Below, one piece after another: positions 52,093 to 61,409 of a stretch of DNA of 64,000 bases; positions within the stretch are counted from its first letter, which is position 1; each line of letters starts with the position of its first letter. The notes beneath the pieces were generated by a model. That model saw nothing but the letters and a program-made list of their open reading frames with translations. It made no database searches and had not been told where the DNA came from. The DNA is from Streptomyces ficellus. Its GTDB lineage: Bacteria; Actinomycetota; Actinomycetes; Streptomycetales; Streptomycetaceae. Position numbers and translations under genes: made by a program. The stretch lies in the NCBI RefSeq assembly GCF_030406405.1, contig NZ_JAUEPL010000010.1, positions 62,001 to 126,000 of the forward strand, read 5' to 3'.

Positions 52093-52743
52093 TTGGCCTG
52101 TGACCTGTGGTTGGTCCCCCTCGTCGACGTGCTGTGCCACAGCCCTGACAACCCGTTCGCGGAAGAGATCGCCGCGTACGACAAGGCCCTCACCGAGTCG
52201 GGTCTGCCGACCGTGCCCGTCTTCGCCTATATGCCGGGCCTGTCGGGTGATGTCGCGCCGGTCGCCGGCTTCGACTACGACGCCCTGCACTTCCTGCGCC
52301 GGGCCTACCTGCTCCAGATCTGCGGCCTCGCGGTCACACCGGTCGACGAACTGGGCGGCGACTACGAGCAGTTGCTGGAGATGTTCGAGTCGACGGCCCA
52401 GCGCTCCCACCTGGTGTGGCATTACGACCACGCGGGCGCGTACGTGCCGGTCGACTTCCCCACGCCGCTGTCCAACGAGGAGCTGCTCGCCGGAGGCGGC
52501 CCGCTGGGTTCCGCGCAGGGGCTGCTGCGGGAGCTGGAGTACGTCGCCCCGTCGATCGGCATCGACCCCGCGAACCCGCCGGCCGCGCCGCACCCCCCGC
52601 AGCGCCCGACGGCGCTGGAGGAGCCGGCGGGCCCGATCCCGTACGACGACAGCCCCTTCGCCCGCGAACGGCATGTGTGGCTCGGCCTCCACGCGGCGGC
52701 CACACGCAGCCTGGGCCAAGGCTCCATGATCATCTTCAGCTGA
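52093..52743 (+). CDS. Conserved hypothetical protein
   Basis: TTG 52093 behind GAAGGAGAG; 216 residues, not recognised. The first half is hydrophobic-core globular (CDLWLVPLVDVLCHSPDNPF, YDALHFLRRAYLLQICGLAV), the centre is acidic, and the end is rich in Pro then Arg/His. No membrane helix or signal. It stands alone before the SLATT-type gene. Confidence 0.65.
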   Translation: MACDLWLVPLVDVLCHSPDNPFAEEIAAYDKALTESGLPTVPVFAYMPGLSGDVAPVAGFDYDALHFLRRAYLLQICGLAVTPVDELGGDYEQLLEMFESTAQRSHLVWHYDHAGAYVPVDFPTPLSNEELLAGGGPLGSAQGLLRELEYVAPSIGIDPANPPAAPHPPQRPTALEEPAGPIPYDDSPFARERHVWLGLHAAATRSLGQGSMIIFS

Positions 52744-52830
52744 GCCGCCGACTGAGCCGCCGGCCGAGCCGCCCCGGCTGGGCCGCTCGGCGAGGGCAGC
52801 GGGGTCAGTGGGGTCAGTGGGGTCAGAGGG

Positions 52831-53580
52831 TCAGCGCGGCTCCGGGGGGCGCTGGCGCGGCATGTTGGGGCGGGTGCCCGGGGGGAGGGGGAAGCGGCCC
52901 GAGGGATGGGTGCTCTCCGCCCGGGGCGGCGCGCACGACAGCGTGGACTGCATCACCAGCGGCGCCGGGCCGGACCGGAACTCGACCATCCAGTCCGCCG
53001 TCTCCGCCCGCACCAGCTCCGTCACGTCCTCCGAGAACCGCCGCAGCACCCCCAGGCACCGCTCCGCCGCCTCGCTCGCCGTGCCCTCCGCCGGGCCCAG
53101 CACCTCCCGGACGCTCTCCGACGCCCAGTCGAACTGCAGCACCTGCAACCTCCGCTGCACCGCCTGCGCGGTGGCCACGTCCCGCATCCACCCGGACGTG
53201 AACCCGAAGTACCGGTCGCAGGCCAGGCACGCGGCAGCCAGCAGCAGCGACAGGTACCCCCACCCCGACGCCCCGTCCAGGGCGCCGGTCAGGTCCAGCA
53301 GGGGCAGCGCGGCACCGGCGATCGCGCCCAGCGCCGTACCGATCCGCAGCGTGCGCGCCCCGCGCCGCTTCCACACGCGGTCCGCCAGGTACCAGTCCGC
53401 CGTGCGCAGCGCATCCGCCTCGACCCACCGGTACAGCTCGTCCAGCCGCTCCGCCGGTTCGCCCCAGTCACCGAGCGGAAACGGCCGCCCGGCCAGATCA
53501 CCACCGTGGCCGCCGTACCGGTCGTGGCTGTCGCCCTCCCCCCGGGCGGGCCCCCCGGGCTGCATCTCCGGCTGGCTCAC
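52831..53580 (-). CDS. SLATT-type two-helix membrane protein
   Basis: GTG 53580 after AGAGGAG gives 249 residues. A helix (AERLDELYRWVEADALRTAD) precedes two adjacent membrane segments (TLRIGTALGAIAGAALPLLD, WGYLSLLLAAACLACDRYFG), then a long helical region, the layout of SLATT/DUF4231 proteins. SLATT domains are effectors in nucleotide-signalled defence systems, but this gene lies in the core region without a sensor or cyclase, so a housekeeping role is as likely. Confidence 0.7.
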   Translation of the reverse strand: MSQPEMQPGGPARGEGDSHDRYGGHGGDLAGRPFPLGDWGEPAERLDELYRWVEADALRTADWYLADRVWKRRGARTLRIGTALGAIAGAALPLLDLTGALDGASGWGYLSLLLAAACLACDRYFGFTSGWMRDVATAQAVQRRLQVLQFDWASESVREVLGPAEGTASEAAERCLGVLRRFSEDVTELVRAETADWMVEFRSGPAPLVMQSTLSCAPPRAESTHPSGRFPLPPGTRPNMPRQRPPEPR

Positions 53581-53854
53581 CGGGGCACTCCTCTGCGCTC
53601 TGCGTGACAATCCGTAACTGCGGTAACGCGCGGTGCGCCTTGTGCGTACTGGTGCGCATGCCCTTTCCTACCGCCGAATGGTGGGCCGGAAGCGCGTAAT
53701 CCCGGGATTTCCGCCCGCAAGAGGGTCTTGATCAGGTAGGGGGCGCGCCAGAATCCCACCCGAAAGAGTGAAGCCGTGTGGATGGAGCGCACCGTCCGGT
53801 GACCACGTAGGCTCGGCATACCGAATACTGATCGTCGAAATGCCAGGAGTGACC

Positions 53855-54178
53855 GTGATTCCCGGTGGTGGACAGCCCAACATGCAGCAGATCCTCCAGC
53901 AGGCCCAGAAGATGCAGCAGGACCTCGCCCGCGCCCAGGAGGAGCTGGCGCGGACCGAGGTCGAGGGGCAGGCGGGCGGCGGCCTGGTGAAGGCCACCGT
54001 CAGCGGCGCCGGCGAGCTGAGGGGCCTGGTCATCGACCCCAAGGCGGTCGACCCGGAGGACACCGAGACCCTCGCCGACCTCGTCGTCGCCGCAGTGCAG
54101 GCCGCGAACGAGAACGCGCAGGCGCTCCAGAAGGACAAGCTCGGCCCGCTGGCCGACATGCCGGGCCTGCCGTTCTAG
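53855..54178 (+). CDS. YbaB/EbfC nucleoid-associated protein
   Basis: GTG 53855 with AGGAG upstream gives 107 residues: a Gln-rich helix ([20 protein letters not shown]), a beta core ([20 protein letters not shown]) and a C-terminal helix. YbaB dimers bind DNA and almost always sit before recR, as here. Confidence 0.93.
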   Translation: MIPGGGQPNMQQILQQAQKMQQDLARAQEELARTEVEGQAGGGLVKATVSGAGELRGLVIDPKAVDPEDTETLADLVVAAVQAANENAQALQKDKLGPLADMPGLPF

Positions 54179-54282
54179 CCGGCGGGCCCCTCGTGGAGCC
54201 GCCGCGGGCCCCGGCCCCGGGCTCTTCCGGGCTCTGGGCCTTGCGGTCTCAGGGGCCTTCCGGCCTTCCGGTCTCCGGGCCC

Positions 54283-54375
54283 GCGGTCTCCGGGCCTGGC
54301 GGGTCTCCGGGCCTGCGGTCTCCGGGCCTGCGGTCTCCGGGCTGGCGGGTCTCCGGGCCTGCGGTCTCCGGGCCC
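54283..54375 (+). repeat. 15-16-bp minisatellite between ybaB and recR
   Basis: About six copies of GCGGTCTCCGGGCCT with small changes lie in the 396-bp gap between the two genes. The surrounding sequence (54179-54530) is a wider, degenerate version of the same words. No gene or clear promoter is seen. Confidence 0.85.
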
Positions 54376-54574
54376 CCGGCCCTCCGGCCTGGGCCTCGCG
54401 GCCTTCCGGTCATCGGGTTTTCCGGTCTCCCGGCCTGGGTCTTCCGGCCTCCGGTCTGCCGGCCGCCGGTCGCCCGGCCCCCGGTGTTCCTGGGGCCGGG
54501 CCCGGGTCGGCCCTTCTAACCCGTACGCACAGCAACTACCGTAAGCATCACAGCACTCCACGAGAGGCGTTCCG

Positions 54575-55174
54575 TTGTACGAAGGCGTGGTTCAGGACCT
54601 CATCGACGAGCTGGGCAGGCTGCCAGGCGTCGGTCCCAAGAGCGCCCAGCGGATCGCCTTCCACATCCTGCAGGCCGAGCCCACCGACGTACGCCGTCTC
54701 GCCCATGCCCTCTTGGAGGTCAAGGACAAGGTCCGGTTCTGCGCGGTGTGCGGCAATGTCGCGCAGGAGGAGCGGTGCGGCATCTGCCGGGATCCGCGCC
54801 GTGACGAGTCGGTGATCTGCGTGGTCGAGGAGCCGAAGGACGTCGTCGCGATCGAGCGGACGCGCGAGTTCCGTGGGCGGTACCACGTGCTCGGCGGCGC
54901 GATCAGCCCGATCGAGGGCGTCGGCCCGGACGACCTGCGGATCCGCGAGCTGCTGGCCCGTCTCGCCGACGGCACGGTCACCGAGCTGATCCTCGCGACC
55001 GACCCCAACCTGGAGGGGGAGGCCACCGCGACGTACCTGGCGCGGATGGTCAAACCCATGGGCCTGAAGGTCACGCGCCTCGCCAGCGGACTTCCCGTTG
55101 GCGGAGACCTGGAATACGCCGACGAGGTCACGCTCGGGCGTGCGTTCGAAGGGAGACGACTCCTCGATGTCTGA
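54575..55174 (+). CDS. recR: Recombination mediator RecR
   Basis: TTG start; 199 residues. HhH motif ([20 protein letters not shown]), zinc finger ([16 protein letters not shown]) and Toprim domain ([12 protein letters not shown]) are all present. RecR loads RecA at gaps with RecF/RecO. Confidence 0.96.
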   Translation: MYEGVVQDLIDELGRLPGVGPKSAQRIAFHILQAEPTDVRRLAHALLEVKDKVRFCAVCGNVAQEERCGICRDPRRDESVICVVEEPKDVVAIERTREFRGRYHVLGGAISPIEGVGPDDLRIRELLARLADGTVTELILATDPNLEGEATATYLARMVKPMGLKVTRLASGLPVGGDLEYADEVTLGRAFEGRRLLDV

Positions 55175-55826
55175 CGCCACACTGCACGCGCACACCCTGG
55201 ACCCCGACAGCTTCGCGGTCCAGATCGCCGACTCGATCGAGTCGTTCCTCGTCGCCACCACGGAAGTGGCCAAGGGCGACGAGCCCGACAGCGCGATCCC
55301 GTTCCTCCTCCTGGAGGTGTCCCAGCTGCTGCTCACCGGCGGCCGGCTGGGGGCGCACGAGGACATCATCCCGGAGGAGCGGTACGAACCGGACACCGGC
55401 CCCGATGTGGACGTCGACGACCTGCGGATGCGGTTCGCGACGATGCTGGAGCCGGTCGACGTCTTCTCGGAGGTCTTCGACCCGTACGAGCCGCGCAAGG
55501 CGCCGGTGCCCTGCCGGATCTCGGACAACCTCGCCGACATCGTCACGGACCTCCGCCACGGCCTGGCCCACTACCGGGCGGGCCGCACCACGGAGGCCCT
55601 GTGGTGGTGGCAGTTCTCCTACTTCTCCAACTGGGGCCCGACCGCCTCGGCGACCCTGCGCGCCCTCCAGTCGCTCGTCTCCCACGTCCGGCTGGACCAG
55701 CCGCTGGAGGAACTGGACGGACTGGACACGGACGAGGACCTGACGGAGGACGCCCTGGCGGAGGAGGCGGGCCGCGTCATGGCCCAGGAAATCCTCGGCC
55801 CCCTGGGCATGCGCACCGTGAAGTAA
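55167..55826 (+). CDS. DUF5063 protein
   Basis: 219 residues, overlapping recR by 8 bp. Helical, acidic, with [40 protein letters not shown] and a conserved end; matches DUF5063, typically after recR in actinobacteria. Function unknown. Confidence 0.78.
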   Translation: MSDATLHAHTLDPDSFAVQIADSIESFLVATTEVAKGDEPDSAIPFLLLEVSQLLLTGGRLGAHEDIIPEERYEPDTGPDVDVDDLRMRFATMLEPVDVFSEVFDPYEPRKAPVPCRISDNLADIVTDLRHGLAHYRAGRTTEALWWWQFSYFSNWGPTASATLRALQSLVSHVRLDQPLEELDGLDTDEDLTEDALAEEAGRVMAQEILGPLGMRTVK

Positions 55827-55830
55827 CCGG

Positions 55831-55865
55831 CTGGGGAGTCGTCCGGGATTCCTCCGGCTCCCCAG
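55831..55865 (+). terminator. Hairpin after the recR operon
   Basis: CTGGGGAG and CTCCCCAG form an 8-bp stem starting five bases after the stop, with a smaller inner pairing. Confidence 0.7.
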
Positions 55866-56054
55866 GGCGGGAGTGACCCGGCACACATTCCGCGTACGGC
55901 GGGCGGGCCCGGGCAGGCACAAGCCGAGCGGCCGTGAAGCGCCCCACGATGATCACGTCGTGAGCGGGACATCTCACGATGTGATATCGCAGGGGCGATT
56001 CACGGCCGCTCGTTAGACTGAGCTGACCGCAAACGGACTGAGCGAGGAGCGCAC

Positions 56055-57326
56055 GTGGGCCTTGTCGTGCAGAAGTACGGAGGCTCCTCCGTTGCCGATG
56101 CCGAGGGCATCAAGCGCGTCGCCAAGCGAATCGTCGATGCCAAGAAGAACGGCCACCAGGTGGTCGTCGTGGTTTCGGCGATGGGCGACACGACGGACGA
56201 GTTGATCGATCTCGCCGAGCAGGTATCCCCGATCCCTGCAGGGCGTGAGTTCGACATGCTGCTGACCGCCGGAGAGCGCATCTCCATGGCGCTGCTGGCC
56301 ATGGCGATCAAAAACCTGGGCCATGAGGCCCAGTCGTTCACCGGCAGCCAGGCGGGCGTCATCACCGACTCGGTCCACAACAAAGCGCGCATCATCGATG
56401 TCACGCCGGGCCGGATCCGTACGGCGCTGGACGAGGGCAACATCGCCATCGTCGCCGGGTTCCAGGGCGTGTCCCAGGACAAGAAGGACATCACCACCCT
56501 CGGGCGCGGCGGGTCGGACACGACCGCCGTCGCGCTCGCCGCGGCGCTCGACGCCGAGGTGTGTGAGATCTACACCGATGTCGACGGCGTCTTCACCGCC
56601 GACCCCCGGGTCGTGAAGAAGGCCCGGAAGATCGACTGGATCTCCTTCGAGGACATGCTGGAGCTCGCCAGCTCCGGCTCCAAGGTGCTGCTGCACCGCT
56701 GCGTCGAGTACGCACGCCGTTACAACATCCCGATCCACGTCCGGTCCTCCTTCTCGGGGCTCCAGGGCACGTGGGTCAGCAACGAACCGCGAGGGGACCG
56801 CAAGGTGGAGCAGGCCATCATCTCCGGTGTCGCCCACGACACGTCCGAGGCGAAGATCACCGTCGTCGGAGTGCCGGACAAGCCGGGCGAGGCCGCCGCG
56901 ATCTTCCGCACCATCGCGGACAACGAGATCAACATCGACATGGTGGTGCAGAACGTCTCCGCCGCGTCGACCGGGCTGACCGACATCTCCTTCACGCTGC
57001 CCAAGGCGGAGGGCCGCAAGGCCATCGACGCCCTGGAGAAGCAGAAGGCCCTCATCGGCTTCGAGTCGCTGCGCTACGACGACCAGATCGCCAAGATCTC
57101 GCTCGTCGGCGCCGGTATGAAGACGAACCCCGGTGTCACGGCCGGCTTCTTCCAGGCTCTCGCCGACGCGGGCGTGAACATCGAGCTGATCTCGACCTCC
57201 GAGATCCGCATCTCGGTGGTCACCCGCGCCGACGACGTCAACGAGGCCGTCCGCGCCGTCCACACCGCCTTCGGACTGGACTCCGACTCCGACGAGGCAG
57301 TGGTGTACGGAGGCACCGGGCGGTGA
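56055..57326 (+). CDS. ask: Aspartokinase
   Basis: GTG start with GAGGAG; 423 residues. [19 protein letters not shown] is the kinase signature, the FTADPRVV segment follows in the catalytic domain, and two ACT domains (residues about 265-420) bind lysine/threonine. It phosphorylates aspartate, the first step to Lys, Thr, Met and diaminopimelate. In this family the ACT part is also made as a separate beta subunit from an internal start. Confidence 0.96.
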   Translation: MGLVVQKYGGSSVADAEGIKRVAKRIVDAKKNGHQVVVVVSAMGDTTDELIDLAEQVSPIPAGREFDMLLTAGERISMALLAMAIKNLGHEAQSFTGSQAGVITDSVHNKARIIDVTPGRIRTALDEGNIAIVAGFQGVSQDKKDITTLGRGGSDTTAVALAAALDAEVCEIYTDVDGVFTADPRVVKKARKIDWISFEDMLELASSGSKVLLHRCVEYARRYNIPIHVRSSFSGLQGTWVSNEPRGDRKVEQAIISGVAHDTSEAKITVVGVPDKPGEAAAIFRTIADNEINIDMVVQNVSAASTGLTDISFTLPKAEGRKAIDALEKQKALIGFESLRYDDQIAKISLVGAGMKTNPGVTAGFFQALADAGVNIELISTSEIRISVVTRADDVNEAVRAVHTAFGLDSDSDEAVVYGGTGR

Positions 57327-57333
57327 CGAACCG

Positions 57334-58395
57334 GTGACCAACCGCAAGCCGGCGCTCGCGGTCGTGGGAGCGACCGGAGCCGTCGGTGCGGTGATGCTCC
57401 AGATCCTGTCGCAGCACGCCGACGTCTGGGGCGACATCCGTCTGATCGCCTCCCCGCGCTCGGCCGGCCGCAAGCTGGCCGTGCGCGGGGCGGAGACCGA
57501 GGTGCTCGCACTCTCCGAGGAGGCCCTGGAGGGCGCCGACGTGGCGCTCTTCCTGGTGCCGGAGACGGTCGCCGCCCAATGGGCGCCGATCGCCGCCGCC
57601 AAGGGCGCCGTCGTCGTGGACGCCTCGCCGGCGTTCCGGATGGACCCGGACGTGCCGCTGGTGGTGCCTGAGATCAATCCGCACGCCATGCGGGTACGTC
57701 CGCGCGGCATCGTCGCCGGGCCCGGCTGCACCACGCTCGCCCTGATCGTCGCGGTGGGCGCGCTGCACGCCGAGTTCGGGCTGAGCGAGCTGGTCGTCTC
57801 CGCGTACCAGGCGGCCAGCGGCGCCGGGCACGGCGGGGTCACCGCGCTGCGCGAGCAGCTGTCGCTGGTCGCGGGTACGGAGCTGGGCACCAGCCCCGGT
57901 GATGTGCGCCGGGCCGTCGGCGACGACACCGGGCCGTTCCCCGCCCCGCTCGCGCTGAACGTGGTGCCGTGGTCGGGTTCCGTCCAGGAGGACGGCTGGT
58001 CCTCCGAGGAGCTGCGCATCCGGAGCGAGGCCCGCAAGATCCTTGACCTGCCGGAGCTGCGCGTCGCGGCGACCTGCGTACGCGTTCCGGTCGTGAGTGC
58101 CCACTCCGTCTCCGTACACGCGCGTTTCGAGCACGAGGTGACGGTCGGCCGGGCGCACGAGATCCTGGCGACCTCGCCGGGTGTGGTGCTGTACGACGAT
58201 CCGTCGGCCGGGGACTTCCCCACGCCCGCCGATGTGGTCGGCACCGACCCCACGTGGGTGGGGCGGGTGCGGCGGTCGCTGGACGACAGCCGGGCGCTGG
58301 AGCTGTTCGTGTGCGGCGACAACCTCCGTAAGGGCGCCGCGCTCAACACCGTTCAGGTCGCGGAGGCCATCGCGGCCGAATTCACGGTGGACTGA
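57334..58395 (+). CDS. asd: Aspartate-semialdehyde dehydrogenase with unusual active-site loop
   Basis: GTG 57334, seven bases after ask; 353 residues. NADP loop VVGATGAVGAVML, catalytic Cys in AGPGCTTLALIV, Gln in YQAASGAG and the Arg/His pair RVPVVSAHS are present. The residue before the Cys, normally Asn (NCT), is Gly, and the neighbouring VVDNSGAFR reads VVDASPAFR. Streptomyces often carries two asd genes; this may be the diverged one. Confidence 0.85.
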   Translation: MTNRKPALAVVGATGAVGAVMLQILSQHADVWGDIRLIASPRSAGRKLAVRGAETEVLALSEEALEGADVALFLVPETVAAQWAPIAAAKGAVVVDASPAFRMDPDVPLVVPEINPHAMRVRPRGIVAGPGCTTLALIVAVGALHAEFGLSELVVSAYQAASGAGHGGVTALREQLSLVAGTELGTSPGDVRRAVGDDTGPFPAPLALNVVPWSGSVQEDGWSSEELRIRSEARKILDLPELRVAATCVRVPVVSAHSVSVHARFEHEVTVGRAHEILATSPGVVLYDDPSAGDFPTPADVVGTDPTWVGRVRRSLDDSRALELFVCGDNLRKGAALNTVQVAEAIAAEFTVD

Positions 58396-58662
58396 GGGCG
58401 GGGCCTTTGTAGGATCTGTGAACGCCCCGTGTGCAAGTCTTTGGTCTGTACCGCTTGAACTGGGGCGATGGCATGTTCGACGATGCTGTCCCCGTCGCTG
58501 CAACCGGTAGTCGGGCGCGAAGCGTCTATGCGGTCACCTCTCAGTGCTGCCGCAATAACGGGGCAATGGGGGAGAGCGGGTACGCATGAGGGCAAACGAC
58601 GCACCGTCAAAAGCGGCTGCGTGCGCGTACAACCCTGACGGGGGGCAGCGTGTCCAACAGGC

Positions 58663-59361
58663 GTGGCAGAGGTACTCGACATCACAGCGGTGGTCCCGCT
58701 CCGCGCCGGTGGCGCCGGCGTCGGCACGGTGCGCCCGCTCCGGCGGCCCCGTCAGTCCGGTGGCATGCCGGTGATCGCCCCCATGCCCGCCGCTAGGCGC
58801 ACCACCCGCATACCGTCCCAGTCGTCGCAGTCGCCCCAGAGCCGGGGCGCCGACGGCATGACGGTCGCGGGCACCACCGTCGACCACCTCACCGAGACCT
58901 ACCGCGCCCACTACCGGTCGCTGCTGGGTCTCGCCGCGCTGCTGCTGGACGACACCGCCTCCTGCGAGGACGTCGTACAGGAGGCGTTCATACGCGTCCA
59001 CTCGGCGCGGAACCGTGTACGTGACCGCGAGAAGACCCTCGCGTACCTGCGCCAGACCGTGGTCAACCTCTCCCGGTCCGCGCTGCGTCGGCGCATCCTC
59101 GGACTGAAGCTCCTGTCCAAGCCGATGCCCGACATGGCGAGCGCGGAGGAGGGCGCCTACGACCAGCTGGAGCGGGACGCGCTGATCAAGGCGATGCGCG
59201 GGCTGCAACGCCGCCAGCGCGAGGTGCTGGTGCTGCGGTACTTCGCCGACATGACGGAGGCGCAGGTCGCGGAGACGCTGGGCATATCGCTCGGCTCCGT
59301 GAAGGCGTACGGCTCACGTGGCATAGCGGCGCTGCGCGTCGCCATGGAGGCCACGGCATGA
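58663..59361 (+). CDS. SigE-family ECF-like RNA polymerase sigma factor
   Basis: GTG 58663 gives 232 residues. A long N-terminal extension (about 70 residues) precedes region 2 (YRAHYRSLLGLAALLLDDTA, CEDVVQEAFIRVHSARNR) and region 4 (LQRRQREVLVLRYFADMTEA, LGISLGSVKAYGSRGI). It overlaps the next gene by 4 bp, as sigma/anti-sigma pairs do. The true start may be inside the extension. Confidence 0.88.
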   Translation: MAEVLDITAVVPLRAGGAGVGTVRPLRRPRQSGGMPVIAPMPAARRTTRIPSQSSQSPQSRGADGMTVAGTTVDHLTETYRAHYRSLLGLAALLLDDTASCEDVVQEAFIRVHSARNRVRDREKTLAYLRQTVVNLSRSALRRRILGLKLLSKPMPDMASAEEGAYDQLERDALIKAMRGLQRRQREVLVLRYFADMTEAQVAETLGISLGSVKAYGSRGIAALRVAMEATA

Positions 59362-60869
59362 GTGAGCACAGCAACAGGGACAAGCACAGGTTTGAGCGGT
59401 ACGGGCCGGACGGGCCGTTGAACGACCGGACTGGGAACGACATGGTGAACAACGGGCCGGAGAAGGACTCCCCGGACGCCGGCGGGTCGGGCGGAAGCGT
59501 CGAGCGGGGTGGAACCGACGCGCCGGGTGGCTTCGGTGGGGCGGACGGAACCGGCGCGCCGGGTCGAAGCGGCGGGTCGGGTGCAACCGGCAGGCCGGGT
59601 GGCTTCGGCGGGCCTCGTGCGGCTGGTGGGCCGGGTGGTGCTGGGCCTGGTGAGGCCGGTGGGCCCGGCGGCTTTGGCGGGCCTGGTGAGGCCGGTGGAG
59701 CCCGCGAGGCCGGTGGGCCAGGCGGCTTTCGCGGGCCTGGTGAGGCTGGTGAGCCGGGCGGAACGGATGGAACTGGTGGGCTGGGCGGGCCACAGGTAAC
59801 CGGCGGAGCTGATGGACCGGGCCGAACCGGCGGAGCGGGCGGCTTCGGCGGGTTCGGTGACGACGAGTTGGCGCTGCGTCGCATGCTGCACGGCGCGGTG
59901 GAGGACCTGCGGCCCTCCGACGGCGCCCTGGACCACCTCCGCCGGGCCGTGCCCGCGCGCCGGGCGCGCAAGCGTCAGGCCGTGGTCGGTATGGCGGCCG
60001 CCGCGCTGCTGTTCGGCACCGCGATCCCGGCGTTCGTGCACGTCGCGGGTTCCGGCGGCACCTCCGACGACCGTCCCGTCAACGCCGGGCACGGCGAGCA
60101 GGTTCAGGGCGGCACCGGAAACGAGACCGGCGGCGAGGACGGCGAGCAAGGAAACCTGAACCTGACGGGCGGTCAGGGGCCCGGCGGCGACGAGGGCGCG
60201 AAGGACGGTCCGAAGACACCGCAGGAGGCCGCGTCCGGCACCTCGGACGGCACAGAGGGCGGTACGGCCGCCCCGAGCAGCTCGTCCCCGGAGACCGTGC
60301 CGGTCTGCGAGCCGGGCCAGCTGGGTGTGGCGTCGGCGGAGACGGCCCAGCCGGACGCCGAGGGCAAGGTGTACGGGACGTTCCGCATCGCCAACATCTC
60401 CGGCACCGACTGCGCGGTCGGCGGCGCCGGTACGGTCACCGTCCAGGCCAAGGGCGCGGCGGACGCGGCGAAGATCACGGTCGTCGACCACGCGGCGGGT
60501 GACGCGGCGACGGGGCTGCCGGATCCGGCCCAGGAGGCGAAGACACCGCTGGTGCTCAAGCCGTCTTCGGCGTACGAGGTGAAGTTCGCGTGGGTGCCGA
60601 GCGAGACGTGCCCGACGAACGGGGGCGGTGGCGCCTCGCCCGATCCGACCCCGCCCACCGACGGCGCGTCATCGTCCTCCTCGGGCTCGGAGGGTACGGG
60701 CTCGTCGGCCACCGAGCCGCAGCTCGGTTCCGAGGACGACGGCACACGGGCGGAGGGCAGCGTCGCGGTGACCCACACCCCGGAGCCCGGCGCTCCGGCG
60801 GCGGAGGCCACGGTCCCGAACGCCTGCGCGGGCACGATCTACCGCACGGGCGTCCTGGCGCCGGAGTAG
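59358..60869 (+). CDS. Sigma-factor partner: membrane protein with Gly/Pro-repeat N-terminus
   Basis: 503 residues. Residues about 45-170 are collagen-like low complexity (GGPGGFGGPGEAGG words). Then comes a short soluble helix region (ELALRRMLHGAVEDLRPSDG), one membrane helix (residues about 210-232) and a large extracytoplasmic part with a Ser/Gly linker and a beta domain containing Cys (CEPGQLG, SGTDCAVGG). Position and topology suggest an anti-sigma or sensor partner of the sigma factor. No zinc HxxxCxxC motif is present. Confidence 0.7.
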   Translation: MSEHSNRDKHRFERYGPDGPLNDRTGNDMVNNGPEKDSPDAGGSGGSVERGGTDAPGGFGGADGTGAPGRSGGSGATGRPGGFGGPRAAGGPGGAGPGEAGGPGGFGGPGEAGGAREAGGPGGFRGPGEAGEPGGTDGTGGLGGPQVTGGADGPGRTGGAGGFGGFGDDELALRRMLHGAVEDLRPSDGALDHLRRAVPARRARKRQAVVGMAAAALLFGTAIPAFVHVAGSGGTSDDRPVNAGHGEQVQGGTGNETGGEDGEQGNLNLTGGQGPGGDEGAKDGPKTPQEAASGTSDGTEGGTAAPSSSSPETVPVCEPGQLGVASAETAQPDAEGKVYGTFRIANISGTDCAVGGAGTVTVQAKGAADAAKITVVDHAAGDAATGLPDPAQEAKTPLVLKPSSAYEVKFAWVPSETCPTNGGGGASPDPTPPTDGASSSSSGSEGTGSSATEPQLGSEDDGTRAEGSVAVTHTPEPGAPAAEATVPNACAGTIYRTGVLAPE

Positions 60870-61138
60870 CGCCCGGCACGGCGAAGCCCGACGCGGCGCG
60901 TCAACATGGCGACACGGTTCCTGCCCCCCGGCCCAGGGCTTCCCGCTCGGACTCGGCCCTCGCGGCCGGGCCTAACGGCTCGGCCTTGCGTCTCCGGCCG
61001 GGCCTAACGGCTCGGGCCCTGGTTCGCAGCTCGCCTCTCACGGCCGGGGCCTCACCGGACGCGGCTCGTCTCCCGGCCAGCCTCACGGCTCACACCTCTC
61101 GGGGCCGCGCCTCATGGCTCGGGGCTACGTCCCCCGAC

Positions 61139-61376
61139 GTGACCTCGCGACCCGGGCTTCAGGTCTCCCGACGTGCCCTCGCGGCTCGGGCGTCAGGTCT
61201 CCCGACCCGCCCTCGCGACCCGGGCTTCAGCTCTCCCGACGTGCCCTCGCGACCCGGGCTTCAGCTCTCCCGACGTGCCCTCGCGACCCGGGCCTCAGGT
61301 CTCCCGACGTGCCCTCGCGGCTCGGGCGTCAGGTCTCCCGACCCGCCCTCGCGACCCGGGCCTCACGCCTCCGGAC
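61139..61376 (+). repeat. 34-bp minisatellite, seven copies
   Basis: Seven head-to-tail units of GTGCCCTCGCGACCCGGGCT plus CTCTCCCGAC-type ends, with two alternating variants (GACCCGGGCTTCAG and GGCTCGGGCGTCAG). It fills the gap between the converging sigma partner and SURF1. The flanking 60870-61138 is a decayed form with no gene. Confidence 0.93.
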
Positions 61377-61409
61377 CTAGCCACGCGTCTCCGGCTTCCC
61401 GCTCCGCGC

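Noticed and set aside
61139..61376. Possible CRISPR array (regular 34-bp repeats)
   Set aside because: Units are directly head to tail with no unique spacers between them, and no cas genes are in the window.
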